A DNA stretch of 13,922 bases from Discostella pseudostelligera (taxonomy: Eukaryota > Bacillariophyta > Thalassiosirophyceae > Thalassiosirales > Thalassiosiraceae): the NCBI GenBank assembly GCA_036940085.1, contig JALLBK010000568.1:1-13922 (forward strand), read 5' to 3'. Under the pieces are notes generated by a model. That model worked only from the letters and a program-made list of their open reading frames with translations. It was not told the origin of the DNA and did no database searches. Shown here in pieces: positions 1 through 8,281 of the stretch. The translations under genes were made by a program, and so were the position numbers. Numbering within the stretch: the first letter of the stretch is position 1; the number at the start of each line of letters is the position of its first letter.

Positions 1-1030
1 ACGATGATGCGCTCTTTGATTCCCCACGTTCCCATCTATCTCCTACATCGGATTTCCGGTTGTTGCTTTTAACATGATCGCCTCCAACACCAGACTCTTC
101 CGCTTCCATTTGTCTCATTAGTCTTTCCCTTTCTGCAGCCCGTCGTAGATTTCGTTCGTTAGGATCTTCATTCGATTGCCGAGAAGACAGCACGTCTCTT
201 TCTTCTTCATCAACAAGTCCTATATCATCCATCTTCCTCCGTCCCATAAATGTCGCACGCATAGTTTCACTTGTCCTATACGCATCCACACACGGCTTAC
301 AGCTCGACTCATCCAGAAACGTAACCAGTGCCGCATTTCCCTTCGAACCAAGCAATTCCACTTCTTCCACCTTACCAAAATCAGACATGATGGAAGTTAA
401 TGATTGTTTGGTATGTACTCCCCCCACTACTTTCTTTCGACTCCACTTCAATCGAATTTGTCGATCTTCCTTAGCAAGTTTTTGAGAAGCACGTTCAAAT
501 GCCTGACGTTGTTGGCGTGCTACATCCACCTCAACTTCGCGTTTGGAATATTCCTCACGCAATCGTTCCCCCTCCCTTCGTAATCGATCAATGTCGAACC
601 GATCTCCTGGTTGTGATGCGGATGCTGCCGATGATGACGAAACTGAAGCAGCCTTGGCCATAGATTCACGCATACTCAATTCATCTCTCATACGTTTCCT
701 CCGCACCGACATGGTCCGCTCTCGTCGTTCCTCTTCGGCATGTCGAACTTGTTCGGATGCCAAATTGGCATCATACTTTGTTTTATGCGCGGCATGTTCG
801 GCATCCAACAAGAAAGATCGAGCATCTTTAATATCATGGAATTGTTTATCAATATCTTCTCGTTGCGATGGTGTTAATGCTCCCGATTGTTTGTCGGGAT
901 GGAGCTTTAATGCTAGTTGACGATAGGCCTTTTTGATATCTGCCTCAGATGCGGCGGGAGAGATGCCAAGGATTTTGTATGGGTTATTGAGAGGCATGCC
1001 ATCCTTGTTGGTGAATGATGATGGCGACAT
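1..1030 (-). CDS. DNAJC17: DNAJC17-like J-domain and RRM protein, 3'-partial
   Basis: Reading from the ATG at 1030 towards the left edge gives 343 uninterrupted codons with no stop, so the C-terminus lies outside the window. An N-terminal J domain covers about residues 16-92 (NNPYKILGIS, KKAYRQLALKLHPDK; HPD at 44-46). A long charged, probably coiled-coil stretch follows (about 95-180). Next comes IRLKWSRKK and an RRM-like fold (about 182-260, with SDFGKVEEVELL and GNAALVTFL). J domain, coiled coil, then RRM is the order found in human DNAJC17 and related to yeast Cwf23, Hsp70 co-chaperones that associate with the spliceosome. By family, the J domain stimulates an Hsp70 and the RRM is thought to contact RNA or splicing factors. 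Human DNAJC17 is 304 aa, so this one is longer, with extra charged C-terminal sequence. No intron is seen. It is divergent with the gene at 1365. Confidence 0.86.
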   Translation of the reverse strand, partial: MSPSSFTNKDGMPLNNPYKILGISPAASEADIKKAYRQLALKLHPDKQSGALTPSQREDIDKQFHDIKDARSFLLDAEHAAHKTKYDANLASEQVRHAEEERRERTMSVRRKRMRDELSMRESMAKAASVSSSSAASASQPGDRFDIDRLRREGERLREEYSKREVEVDVARQQRQAFERASQKLAKEDRQIRLKWSRKKVVGGVHTKQSLTSIMSDFGKVEEVELLGSKGNAALVTFLDESSCKPCVDAYRTSETMRATFMGRRKMDDIGLVDEEERDVLSSRQSNEDPNERNLRRAAERERLMRQMEAEESGVGGDHVKSNNRKSDVGDRWERGESKSASS

Positions 1031-1364
1031 CTCTTGCTAGTCTAAATGTATGAATATGCAGGGATACTTAGGAGGGGTAATGAGTGAAGTTGCGCACGTG
1101 TTGCAGTACCATTGAGCTCAGCTTATGGTCATGGTCGATGCACTGATATCACCGCAATGTTCATGCAAAGGTTGCCGTCGCCGTCACAGTCGCGGTCGCC
1201 GGGAGCCGTATGTATCTAGATAGGTTGGCTTGGGCGAGTTGGTTGTTAAGTATCATTTTAATCGTCCAATTCCGTAAAATCCATTGCCATTTCCTTTCGA
1301 TCATGCTCCAATCGGCCAATATCATCATCGCAACAACTCGTGTAGTACAGTAAACGTGAATATC
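1031..1364. promoter_or_regulatory. Divergent promoter region with CACGTG and three CCAAT boxes
   Basis: This 334-bp gap lies between two divergent start codons and holds no convincing gene. It contains a palindromic CACGTG (1095-1100, a G-box/E-box core) 65 bp upstream of the DNAJC17-like ATG. Three CCAAT boxes (1266-1270, 1308-1312, 1316-1320) sit 45-100 bp before the ATG at 1365, a spacing typical of NF-Y sites. Whether either motif is bound is inference. An open frame continues upstream of 1365 to a TTG at 1284, but it has no ATG. Confidence 0.4.
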
Positions 1365-2120
1365 ATGCCATCTCTTTGCAAAGTTCGGATATCGGACCTC
1401 ATTCAGGACGGAAAAATGACTGCTCGGGGTTCGCTGCCGACCGCATCATCGACGGCGGCGGCAGGTGCTGGTGCTGGTGCATCGCAGCGACGAGTCCATC
1501 CATTCACTAGCAATCCCACCTCGGGTCACACACCATTACAGGTCAAGTCGGAGACGAAATCCAATCGACTTCATTCAAATGTATATGGCGCGCTCACTGC
1601 AACTACAAGGGATCGTACCGATAGCGACAACAGCAAATCTGCTGCGACTGAGAACAGTCTGTTGAACAAGGAGGACAAGGAAAACTCCAAATCAAATGCA
1701 TCATCCATCTCCATCGCAACTAATTCAAATGAGACCAAAGCTCATAATCGATCAAAGAAAGAGAAAAGGATGACTCTAGATGCTTACTTCGTCCGTCCAC
1801 CACCTTCGAAAAACCGAAACGAAATGAGTGACGACGACGACGATGATGATGAAGACTACACCGAGCTACACAACGATTCTTCGAAGAAGAAACAACGAAA
1901 GTTGCTTACACTCAATGAGAATGCCAAACCACTCCATGTACGCATCCCTTTCATTGACAATGAGAAGCCTGTGGATGTGGCAATCGTTTCTCATTGCATA
2001 TCGAACAAATATATTGATGTCAATGAGCCACTTGCATTGAGCGGTGAGGTGTTGTATCCAGCTTCTTCGAGAACTGCTATTGAGAGATTTCTGCCAGGAT
2101 TTGGAAGATATATCCATTAA
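1365..2120 (+). CDS. Uncharacterised protein with PIP-box-like and KEN motifs
   Basis: This 251-aa protein is not recognised as a known family. The frame is open from a TTG at 1284, but the first ATG is at 1365 with A at -3; a second in-frame ATG lies at 1416. Residues 20-130 are low-complexity and rich in Ser, Asn, Thr and Ala. A KEN tripeptide (105-107) resembles an APC/C degron. Residues 131-142 read KKEKRMTLDAYF, close to the PCNA-binding PIP box (Q-x-x-hydrophobic-x-x-aromatic-aromatic) but with Arg135 in place of Gln; a basic run precedes it. An acidic run (155-164, mostly Asp) and a Lys/Arg cluster (174-179, a possible NLS) follow. The last 70 residues are more hydrophobic and look folded (HVRIPFIDNEKPVDVAIVSH). 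The overall look is of a nuclear protein with a disordered N-terminus. A DNA-replication or repair role is only suggested by the short motifs. Confidence 0.7.
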   Translation: MPSLCKVRISDLIQDGKMTARGSLPTASSTAAAGAGAGASQRRVHPFTSNPTSGHTPLQVKSETKSNRLHSNVYGALTATTRDRTDSDNSKSAATENSLLNKEDKENSKSNASSISIATNSNETKAHNRSKKEKRMTLDAYFVRPPPSKNRNEMSDDDDDDDEDYTELHNDSSKKKQRKLLTLNENAKPLHVRIPFIDNEKPVDVAIVSHCISNKYIDVNEPLALSGEVLYPASSRTAIERFLPGFGRYIH

Positions 2121-2464
2121 ATGAATCGATGATAATGACATATATTTATGAGCGATATCGCGTACGGCCTTCGATGGTCAATGATGCAACAAATGAAGGT
2201 TGGCTGTAGTACCGATGGAATAGTATTCGATGATACACCACGCGTACCAAATAGACTTCATATTTAAGCGATTACTACTTTACATACCTTTTATGTTGAA
2301 TGCATCTTGTTCTACCTATCGAAGCACATCGTTACATTCCTCTGCGAGAAACGTGACTCTTATTTCTACCTCTTTTATTAGCGCAGCTCCCATTTCATAT
2401 ATCCTTCCCAGCGCCCCTTTCATAAACGCGCGGCAACTTCCATTATTGGATAGGCCGCACTGCT
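2121..2464. other. Convergent intergenic spacer
   Basis: These 344 bp separate the stop codons of two convergent genes and should hold both 3' UTRs. An open frame of 83 codons on the plus strand (2230-2481) starts at an ATG but has no homology I recognise and runs into the opposing gene. No clear canonical AATAAA signal or hairpin was seen. Confidence 0.5.
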
Positions 2465-3806
2465 TCAAATCTCAGGAATAGATTCCTCCGTTTGACTACG
2501 AGTTCGTGGCCTCTTGCCAGCCAGCGCTTCCTCCACATCATGATGGACCGACACCGTCGATGCTCCCCTTATTCCGCGTGCTCCCCCGATCCCTCCTCCT
2601 CCATCGGGTGACTTAGACCGTGCCGTTGCCACCCCCGACGAAGATGGTGTTGATGAAGTTCCCTCGACTTTGGATAGCTTTGCATTCAATATTTGTTCCT
2701 TCACCTCGAGGGGATCTATTGCCTTTGTTGCTGCCGAGGGATGTTCCTCTGTAATCATGACATTGCTATCACGTAAATCAGACGTTTTGTCGGCAAGTGC
2801 CCTCTTCCTTCCCCTTCCTCCGCCATGCTGCTGGTGTTGGGAGTTTTTGCTTTCCATTGATGCTATAGTCCGTTGATCCTTTTTTGTGGTTGCCATACTA
2901 GACGATGAGCGACGGAGATGAAATGCGTCTACTGCAACTTCCGTTGCTTGCATGTTGTTGCCAATAGTCAAATTGTTGGATGTAGTTGTCGATATAGTCG
3001 TAGCCGATGGCCTAGGCGAGGTTGGAATTGGAGACGATGCACCACCGCCCCCTCGTAACAAATTAGCCAAATTTAATCTAGATGTTAGATCGTCGATTGC
3101 CTCAATGGCGACATTGTTGTTGGTGCTGCCCTGGTTGGTACTAGCACGAGTCCGAGCAGCAGCGTCTCGGAATGCGGTAGATACGGTAATGACTTTCGTG
3201 GCATCGTTCAAGCTCAGCCCGAGTGTCTCCATCGTTTGAAAAATCTAAAGGTGAAATAGTGAACATGACGACAATAGTAAGATTATGAAGCAGAATGGAT
3301 GCAGAGCGGAGCGAAGGCGGCACAATGATATGGTGATTGCGCTATACACCATCAGCCGCCGGTCGTCGTCTTCAACATCATCCCCCCCCCCCCCTGCTGA
3401 CCAAAAGCAAAACACATCAAAATAAGAAACGTACCTCCTCTTCATTCGGAGAGCATCCATTCGCAATCTCATTCAATAATTCCGTCGATGCGCGGTCGCG
3501 GCCATGGCCCCGGTCGAGCAAAGTCTCCACACCCTTGGCCATGGCCAAATTGAAACGTCGTTTGGCCTCCTCTTCCGTAGCTGAGGGAGGCGGCGGCGCA
3601 GTCGTCGTCATCGTTGTGTAAGTGGTAAAAGTAAGATGTCCGTCCTGCATCGCATTGTCATTAGCGGTGGTCATGCTATTGATTGATAGGGAGGAAGTTA
3701 GGGCCTTGAGATGGTCATGGTTGAAGGCAGCGGAGCCGGATGGAGGAAAGGTGGTGGTGATGGTGAGTGCGGCAGTGCTGCCGAGGTTCAAGATACGAAA
3801 ATCCAT
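2465..3806 (-). CDS. Uncharacterised two-exon protein, probably nuclear
   Basis: Two exons are inferred: 3806-3435 (start ATG at 3806, 124 codons) and 3244-2465 (259 codons plus stop), joined in phase 0 into a 383-aa protein. The 190-nt intron (3434-3245) begins GTACGT and ends TTTAG. Splicing joins SPNEEE to IFQTMETLGL and makes one continuous helical region at about residues 77-158 (AKRRFNLAMAKGVETLL, then STELLNEIA, then SLNDATKVITVSTAFRDAAA). This is the only part that looks folded. The rest is Ser/Thr/Gly/Pro-rich and probably disordered. GRGRKRA and, near the C-terminus, GKRPRTRSQ are possible nuclear localisation signals. I do not recognise the family, and no enzyme motif is visible. 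A start at the second exon's ATG (3232) would drop the first half of the helical region, so the spliced model is preferred. Confidence 0.72.
3382..3394. repeat. Run of 13 C inside an intron
   Basis: Thirteen consecutive C (G on the coding strand) lie inside the intron 3434-3245. The run does not affect the protein, but its length is likely to vary between alleles and to be error-prone in sequencing. Confidence 0.9.
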
Positions 3807-4691
3807 CTATTTTGGCGACAAATTAATAAAAGCCACACTAACACACTTATCGCCAATTGAGATCACTTTTCATGTCTTGACCACATCAAGAGAACACGAG
3901 AGAGAAGACGAGAGTTCTGTGATTGGCCGCAGAATTCGTTGGTCTGTACAGCGTCACTCTACACATCGGAATCAGTACCGACATTGCTTCGCTGTGACGT
4001 CAGCAAAGGAAGCCTTTCTATCCAAGAGAAAGGAAATCTATCCAATAAAAGTATCCAAATTTCCCATTGTCTTGGACTCCTGATTGTAGAATTGCGTATG
4101 TAGAACAGTACGAGCCGCGTTACCGCTTTACTTGACTTTGCCGCCGTCCCTCTTATTCATGGGCAACCACAACAACAACAAATGTTGAGGTTGAGTGTCT
4201 TGGTGCGTTCGACGATGATGGCTGCTTGTACTACGACGGACGCGGAAATGCCCGCCTCTATCAATATTTAGATCGTTTGGAGTTATGGTAGATGTTAATT
4301 GGTCTCGTTGGAGGTGGAGTTTATGGGCGCCTATGAACATGTTGCGCTGTCGGCAGGTGATGGTCGAGAGCACATCTCTCGGCGTCGTCGGTCGGGTGCG
4401 ATGATGGAGTGACGGAGCTTTGTGCAGTTATTTCCTAGAACAGGAAGCGCCGCGATTGCGAATATTATTGGTGGGGTTGTGTGTGTAGGATGTATCTGTT
4501 GGTGCAGCAACAATCGTTTCGCGACGATCTGCACCGTTCGGGTGTCGCTGTCGTCGGTGAAGGCTGAAGATTGTTCGTATTTGATTGTTACCAATATTGC
4601 AATTTGCTCACATCTTTCATTCTCCTTCCTCTCTTGCTCTTCCTATGCTTTGGCAGTTTGATTTATCTTAATATTTACCACATCTACAAAA
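3807..4691. promoter_or_regulatory. 885-bp divergent intergenic region with a CRE palindrome
   Basis: No credible gene was found between the two divergent starts at 3806 (minus) and 4692 (plus). The open frames here begin at GTG or TTG, or are antisense tails. A perfect TGACGTCA (CRE) lies at 3995-4002, about 190 bp upstream of the minus-strand gene. CCAAT boxes occur on both strands: CCAAT at 3853-3857, 4042-4046 and 4591-4595; ATTGG at 3922-3926 and 4298-4302. The copy at 4591 lies about 97 bp before the eL31 start. A 5'-UTR intron of the ribosomal gene could be hidden here, but none can be placed with confidence. Confidence 0.4.
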
Positions 4692-5033
4692 ATGGCACCG
4701 AAGAAGCCCGACCTCGTTAGCAGGGATTACACCATCCACCTTGCTAAACGCACACACAAAACCACCTTCAAGTCAAAGACACCAAAGGCAATCAAGGCTA
4801 TTAAGAAATTTGCAGAGGATGCCATGGGAACGAAAGATGTTCGACTCGATCCCAAGGTCAACAAGGAGGTTTGGAAGCAGGGCGTACGAAACCCACCCAC
4901 ACGTATCCGAGTGAGATTGAGCAGGAAGAGGAATGAGGATGAAGATGCCGAGGAGAAACTTTACACACTTGTTCAACTTGTTGAGGTTAGCAGTTTCAAG
5001 GGTCTGCAAACGGAGAATGTTGAATCTGCATAG
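4692..5033 (+). CDS. RPL31: 60S ribosomal protein eL31
   Basis: This is a complete 113-aa eL31, the same length as the yeast protein. It is a component of the large cytosolic ribosomal subunit near the peptide exit tunnel, where the family helps form a docking site for nascent-chain factors. The sequence shows the family pattern: [18 protein letters not shown], then [27 protein letters not shown], then [31 protein letters not shown]. The start is certain: AAAAATGGCA is a strong context and MAPKK matches the family N-terminus. There is no intron in the coding region. Like many ribosomal-protein genes it is likely strongly expressed, and a CCAAT box lies about 97 bp upstream. Confidence 0.97.
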   Translation: MAPKKPDLVSRDYTIHLAKRTHKTTFKSKTPKAIKAIKKFAEDAMGTKDVRLDPKVNKEVWKQGVRNPPTRIRVRLSRKRNEDEDAEEKLYTLVQLVEVSSFKGLQTENVESA

Positions 5034-5614
5034 AGATTGGAATAGTGGTAACGGAATAGGGAATAATGATGTGTGATAGTTTGCACTTTAGTTGAGTTGC
5101 CACTTGCCACAAGAGACCAGGATTGATCACCCTGAATGATGATATGGTCTATGAGCTCGTCAAAGAATCGTCAATCAGTTTTTTATCGTTAGAGTGACAT
5201 CGACATGAATTGTGATTTGTTGCTTCTCCTATTCACACCTCGGTGACACCGTGCCATCCTCCGTTTCCTCTTGCCTCCCGAAAGCAACATGAATGCTCTC
5301 GACTCTATACATAAGAAAGAAGAAAGGTTGGGGTTATCAGTTATGGAGGATCAAAAGTTCGACCATATCTATGATTATTTGTTCATCGCGCATGTTCCAT
5401 GTTCCATGGTTGCATTGGAAAGATTGGAATTATGGCGATAATTGCCTCGGAGTCACAGTAGAAAGATTCGCCAAAAAGAGGATCTTTCAGCACCTCGAAC
5501 AGGAACACGAAGACAACTCCGCTCGTCATCGTCGGCATTCTTTGGCGGCGGTGGTCGGTGGATTCTAATATCTAGGGATTTCATAACTTGTATCATAGCA
5601 TTAGCATATCCACC
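5034..5614. other. Intergenic region with one weak small open frame
   Basis: These 581 bp hold the eL31 3' UTR and the promoter of the DOMON gene. One ATG-started frame, 5293-5568 (91 codons), is rich in aromatic and basic residues but matches nothing I know. In the second half of this stretch an overlapping frame also gives a short protein-like reading (from the ATG at 5343, MEDQKFDHIYDYLF, closed by a stop about 30 codons later). This could be chance or a decayed fragment. I do not call it a gene. Confidence 0.4.
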
Positions 5615-6446
5615 ATGAAGCTACTCTCCGCCGCCGCGACCTTCCTCCTTCTTCTCAATGGAGCTGCATCTCAAACATGTCCAAGTGCAGATGAAATGAC
5701 CGAGATGAAATTGGACGATACTCTCACCTTGAAATATGCCGTCGTCCTCGCGTCCTCTGCCGACGAACGAAACATTCTCTGTGCACGTCTCGAGGGTGCA
5801 AGTGAAGCATGGCTCGGCTTTGGCATTTCTCCATCAGGAACGATGGAAGGCGGAGAGGGCATTATTGGATTGCCTGACGATGGAACAGTGAAGAAATACT
5901 ACTTGGGATCATCGCCGCGGGTGGACGAAATGCCAGATGAAATGCAAACATTGATGAGTGCATCCATTACGCAGGCAGACGGGATAACGACTATGGAGTT
6001 CGCAAAATATTTGGACGAGGATGGAGAAATCGAGATAGTGCCATACGGAAACAACACGTTTCTATATGCTGTCGGCACTGGCAACGAACTTGGATATCAT
6101 GCAGCTCGCGGTCCCTTCAATGTTGATTTTGAGTTGGTAGACGCTCCCACCTCTTCCGGTTCGACCCCAGGTGAGTGTACCGTGAAAGCGCTTGTAAATA
6201 ATTCGTGCATCATGCATTGTAGCTCATAGATATTTGACATTGGTGATAGCTCCTTCAACAACCCCTGCGGAGGATGAGTCCAATGCAGTGACAAGGACAC
6301 TTTCTCCCACTGTGACTTTGCCTGTGCCGGGGTCTGAACCAACTGGTACTGAACCAACAAGTCCAGCCCAACCCAGTGGTGCATCGATGATGACGGCTGC
6401 TGGCGGTTTGGTTGTTGTTGGAGTTGCCATTTGCTTCGGAATGTAA
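5615..6446 (+). CDS. Secreted DOMON-domain protein, probably GPI-anchored
   Basis: The start is the ATG at 5615 in CCACCATGA; the frame is open further upstream only from a TTG. Exon 1 is 5615-6170 and exon 2 most likely 6250-6446, giving 250 aa. The donor is AG|GTGAGT. Residues 1-19 form a signal peptide (hydrophobic core TFLLLL, probable cleavage AAS|QT). Residues 35-175 form a DOMON domain: WLGFGISPSGTMEGGEG, then a hydrophobic core, NNTFLYAVG, and GYHAARG. Met77 and His162 lie where cytochrome-type DOMON domains place their haem b ligands; others of the family bind sugars. A Ser/Thr/Pro linker (186-231) leads to a hydrophobic C-terminal tail (232-250) with no charged residues after it, as in a GPI-anchor signal. 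A role in cell-surface redox or carbohydrate binding is inferred from the family. It is convergent with the MCD gene, with only 89 bp between the stops. Confidence 0.86.
6171..6249 (+). other. DOMON gene intron with two possible in-frame acceptors
   Basis: The donor GTGAGT at 6171 is strong. An AG ending at 6222 gives a 52-nt intron, and an AG ending at 6249 gives a 79-nt intron. Both keep the reading frame, differing by 27 nt (9 residues). An AG ending at 6229 leads at once to a stop. The distal acceptor gives a smooth linker (STP|APSTTPAED), so it is preferred. Confidence 0.7.
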
Positions 6447-6535
6447 GATGTCACTGTTTTTAGAGTAGAAACTGAACGTCGTTTTAGGATGATAGTTGTG
6501 GTGTTACCAAATGTAGACAATAATTCCATGTTATT

Positions 6536-8281
6536 TCAATGGACGTCCCCATCCAGCCAGCACTTCACTCCATCTTTCACTACTACATCACCATAGATCT
6601 CATTCTGAACACTATTGTCTTCAATTTCATCCAACACATACCGATAATTGACCATGATACCATAACTATTCCTCATGCCTTTTTGGCTGAGATCTGCCAT
6701 GTAATTCAGCCGATACACTTCTGCACCGTTCCGAGTGTGAAACTTGGCCACCGAGCAGAGAGGTCGTTGGTGGTTCTTTTCAACGGTCAAATAGTGTGCA
6801 GCAAGTTTCATGAGCAATGGTTGCAGTTGTTCAAACAACGCCGAGCTGCTCATTTCATCGCCAGTGTTCGATCCTTTTTGTGTGGAAGTATTCCGAGCTG
6901 GACTCTTTACTTTCTCCAACAGATCAAGCAGGTGCAAATCTGATTCCGTCAAAAGACCGTCATCTACGAATGATTGTGATTGACCAGTAGAATGCTCTCC
7001 TTCGCCATGCATGTGCTTCAGTTGTTCGCGGTACCGAGCGATCTTCGTTTCAAGCCAAGTTCGAAACATTGGTATTGGTGATAATGTGCAAAATGTATGC
7101 ACTGTGGGAAACTCAGTTTGCATCACCTGTACTACCGATTTAATCAAATGATTCCCCAAGTCAACACCATGTAATCCTGGTTCCGTGTTCGTGATGGAAT
7201 AGAAGGTGGCAACCTGCGGTTCTGCGTCCTCGGATGCAGACTTCAAACCGACCATACTCTTTGGGATATCTTGCAATAATGTGACATGCACAAATGCCAA
7301 AGGTTTATTTGGCAAAGCTGGATGAAAGAAAGCAAAGCATCGCCTTCCTGGTCCGAGCCTTGTTCTCAAATCTTGTAAACTTTGCAGAGGGTGGACAGCC
7401 TCTTTAAGTGCAATTTGTTCAATTACGGAAGCAGGCGTATCTTCATAGGTGATTCGACGTAAATTCAGCACACCTGGTCGGAAGATTGTTGTGAGGATTG
7501 ACTGGATACTACGTTCCATCGCACCGAGCTTTGCAATTTGCATTTGCAATTGCTTCTGCTCGTCATCGTTTTGCGCCTCGTTCTCGTGGACGAATTTTCT
7601 GAAATGAATGAAATCACGAATATCCCTCCTCAGATGTACAAGAAATGCTACACCAAGATCTTTCTGTGCTGATCCTAGAATGTAGTGAAAGATGGATTCA
7701 TACAGCGGAGTGCAAAGTTTCCGAATTTGATGGACGTCACTATCCCTCAATGAGTGGATATGAACATAATTCATTGTCGATGCGATGGCTTCTTTATCGA
7801 CACAATATCGATCATGGAGTATAAGTTCGAATAACTTCAGTTTGGGTCCATTCTCCGAAGAATAGAACCGCTCGTCGGGGATGGACAAATATGCCTTACA
7901 GAATTCGGAGGTGAGACTTGCTGCAGATTTCCTGCGGTGCGTCGTTGCATTGCTCGTCGAACGTAGACTTTCTGCCCCATCCATACGCGAAGCGATGCCA
8001 TGAAAGAGTTGACATATGCGACTGTTCTCATCTTCATATGCTACCAAAGAGGATTGAAAGCCACGGTTATAAGATTTTGCAGTGGGGCAGTGGCGATGGT
8101 GGTGCCACTTCCGATTGGTCTGCGAAATGAAGTTTCCGTCTAGCCGCAGACGAGTTTGGCTGTGGCGCCGGCATGGCTCTCCCGACGCAACAAACGAGCG
8201 GAAGATGGCTGACAAATTTCTAGAATGACGTCTCCCTAGGGCGGATGATGCCATGGCCATGGTGGATTGCCGTCGCGACAT
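6536..8281 (-). CDS. MLYCD: Malonyl-CoA decarboxylase
   Basis: This single-exon 581-aa protein converts malonyl-CoA to acetyl-CoA and CO2, which lowers malonyl-CoA and so favours fatty-acid oxidation or clears malonyl-CoA in organelles. Family blocks are clear: RRCFAFFHPALPNKPLAFVHV (about 313-333), FYSITNTEPGLHGVDLGNHL (360-379), FCTLSPIPMFRTWL (397-410), VAKFHTRNG (511-519) and YGIMVNYRY (540-548). His515 matches the position of the catalytic His, and Ser362 probably that of the catalytic Ser, of human MCD (from memory of the family). The N-terminus (MSRRQST..., Arg/Ser-rich, no acidic residue in the first 34) looks like a mitochondrial presequence. The C-terminus is DGDVH, so the peroxisomal SKL of the human enzyme is absent. 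It is longer than human MCD (493 aa) through the N-terminal extension and a low-complexity insert near 425-480. ATGs at codons 8 and 10 are alternatives; codon 8 has an ideal ACCATGG context. Confidence 0.95.
   Translation of the reverse strand: MSRRQSTMAMASSALGRRHSRNLSAIFRSFVASGEPCRRHSQTRLRLDGNFISQTNRKWHHHRHCPTAKSYNRGFQSSLVAYEDENSRICQLFHGIASRMDGAESLRSTSNATTHRRKSAASLTSEFCKAYLSIPDERFYSSENGPKLKLFELILHDRYCVDKEAIASTMNYVHIHSLRDSDVHQIRKLCTPLYESIFHYILGSAQKDLGVAFLVHLRRDIRDFIHFRKFVHENEAQNDDEQKQLQMQIAKLGAMERSIQSILTTIFRPGVLNLRRITYEDTPASVIEQIALKEAVHPLQSLQDLRTRLGPGRRCFAFFHPALPNKPLAFVHVTLLQDIPKSMVGLKSASEDAEPQVATFYSITNTEPGLHGVDLGNHLIKSVVQVMQTEFPTVHTFCTLSPIPMFRTWLETKIARYREQLKHMHGEGEHSTGQSQSFVDDGLLTESDLHLLDLLEKVKSPARNTSTQKGSNTGDEMSSSALFEQLQPLLMKLAAHYLTVEKNHQRPLCSVAKFHTRNGAEVYRLNYMADLSQKGMRNSYGIMVNYRYVLDEIEDNSVQNEIYGDVVVKDGVKCWLDGDVH

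Noticed and set aside
543..920. Plus-strand frame opposite the DNAJC17-like gene
   Set aside because: It is the antisense shadow of a frame with clear J-domain and RRM sequence.
1284..1364. N-terminal extension of the PIP/KEN protein from a TTG
   Set aside because: Nuclear genes of this type start at ATG; the first in-frame ATG is 1365.
3622..4083. Plus-strand 153-codon frame over the start of the orphan gene at 3806
   Set aside because: It is partly antisense to exon 1 and partly intergenic, with no recognisable domain.
4331..4661. Overlapping open frames in the eL31 upstream region on both strands
   Set aside because: They begin at GTG or TTG and resemble no protein; they are best explained as chance frames.
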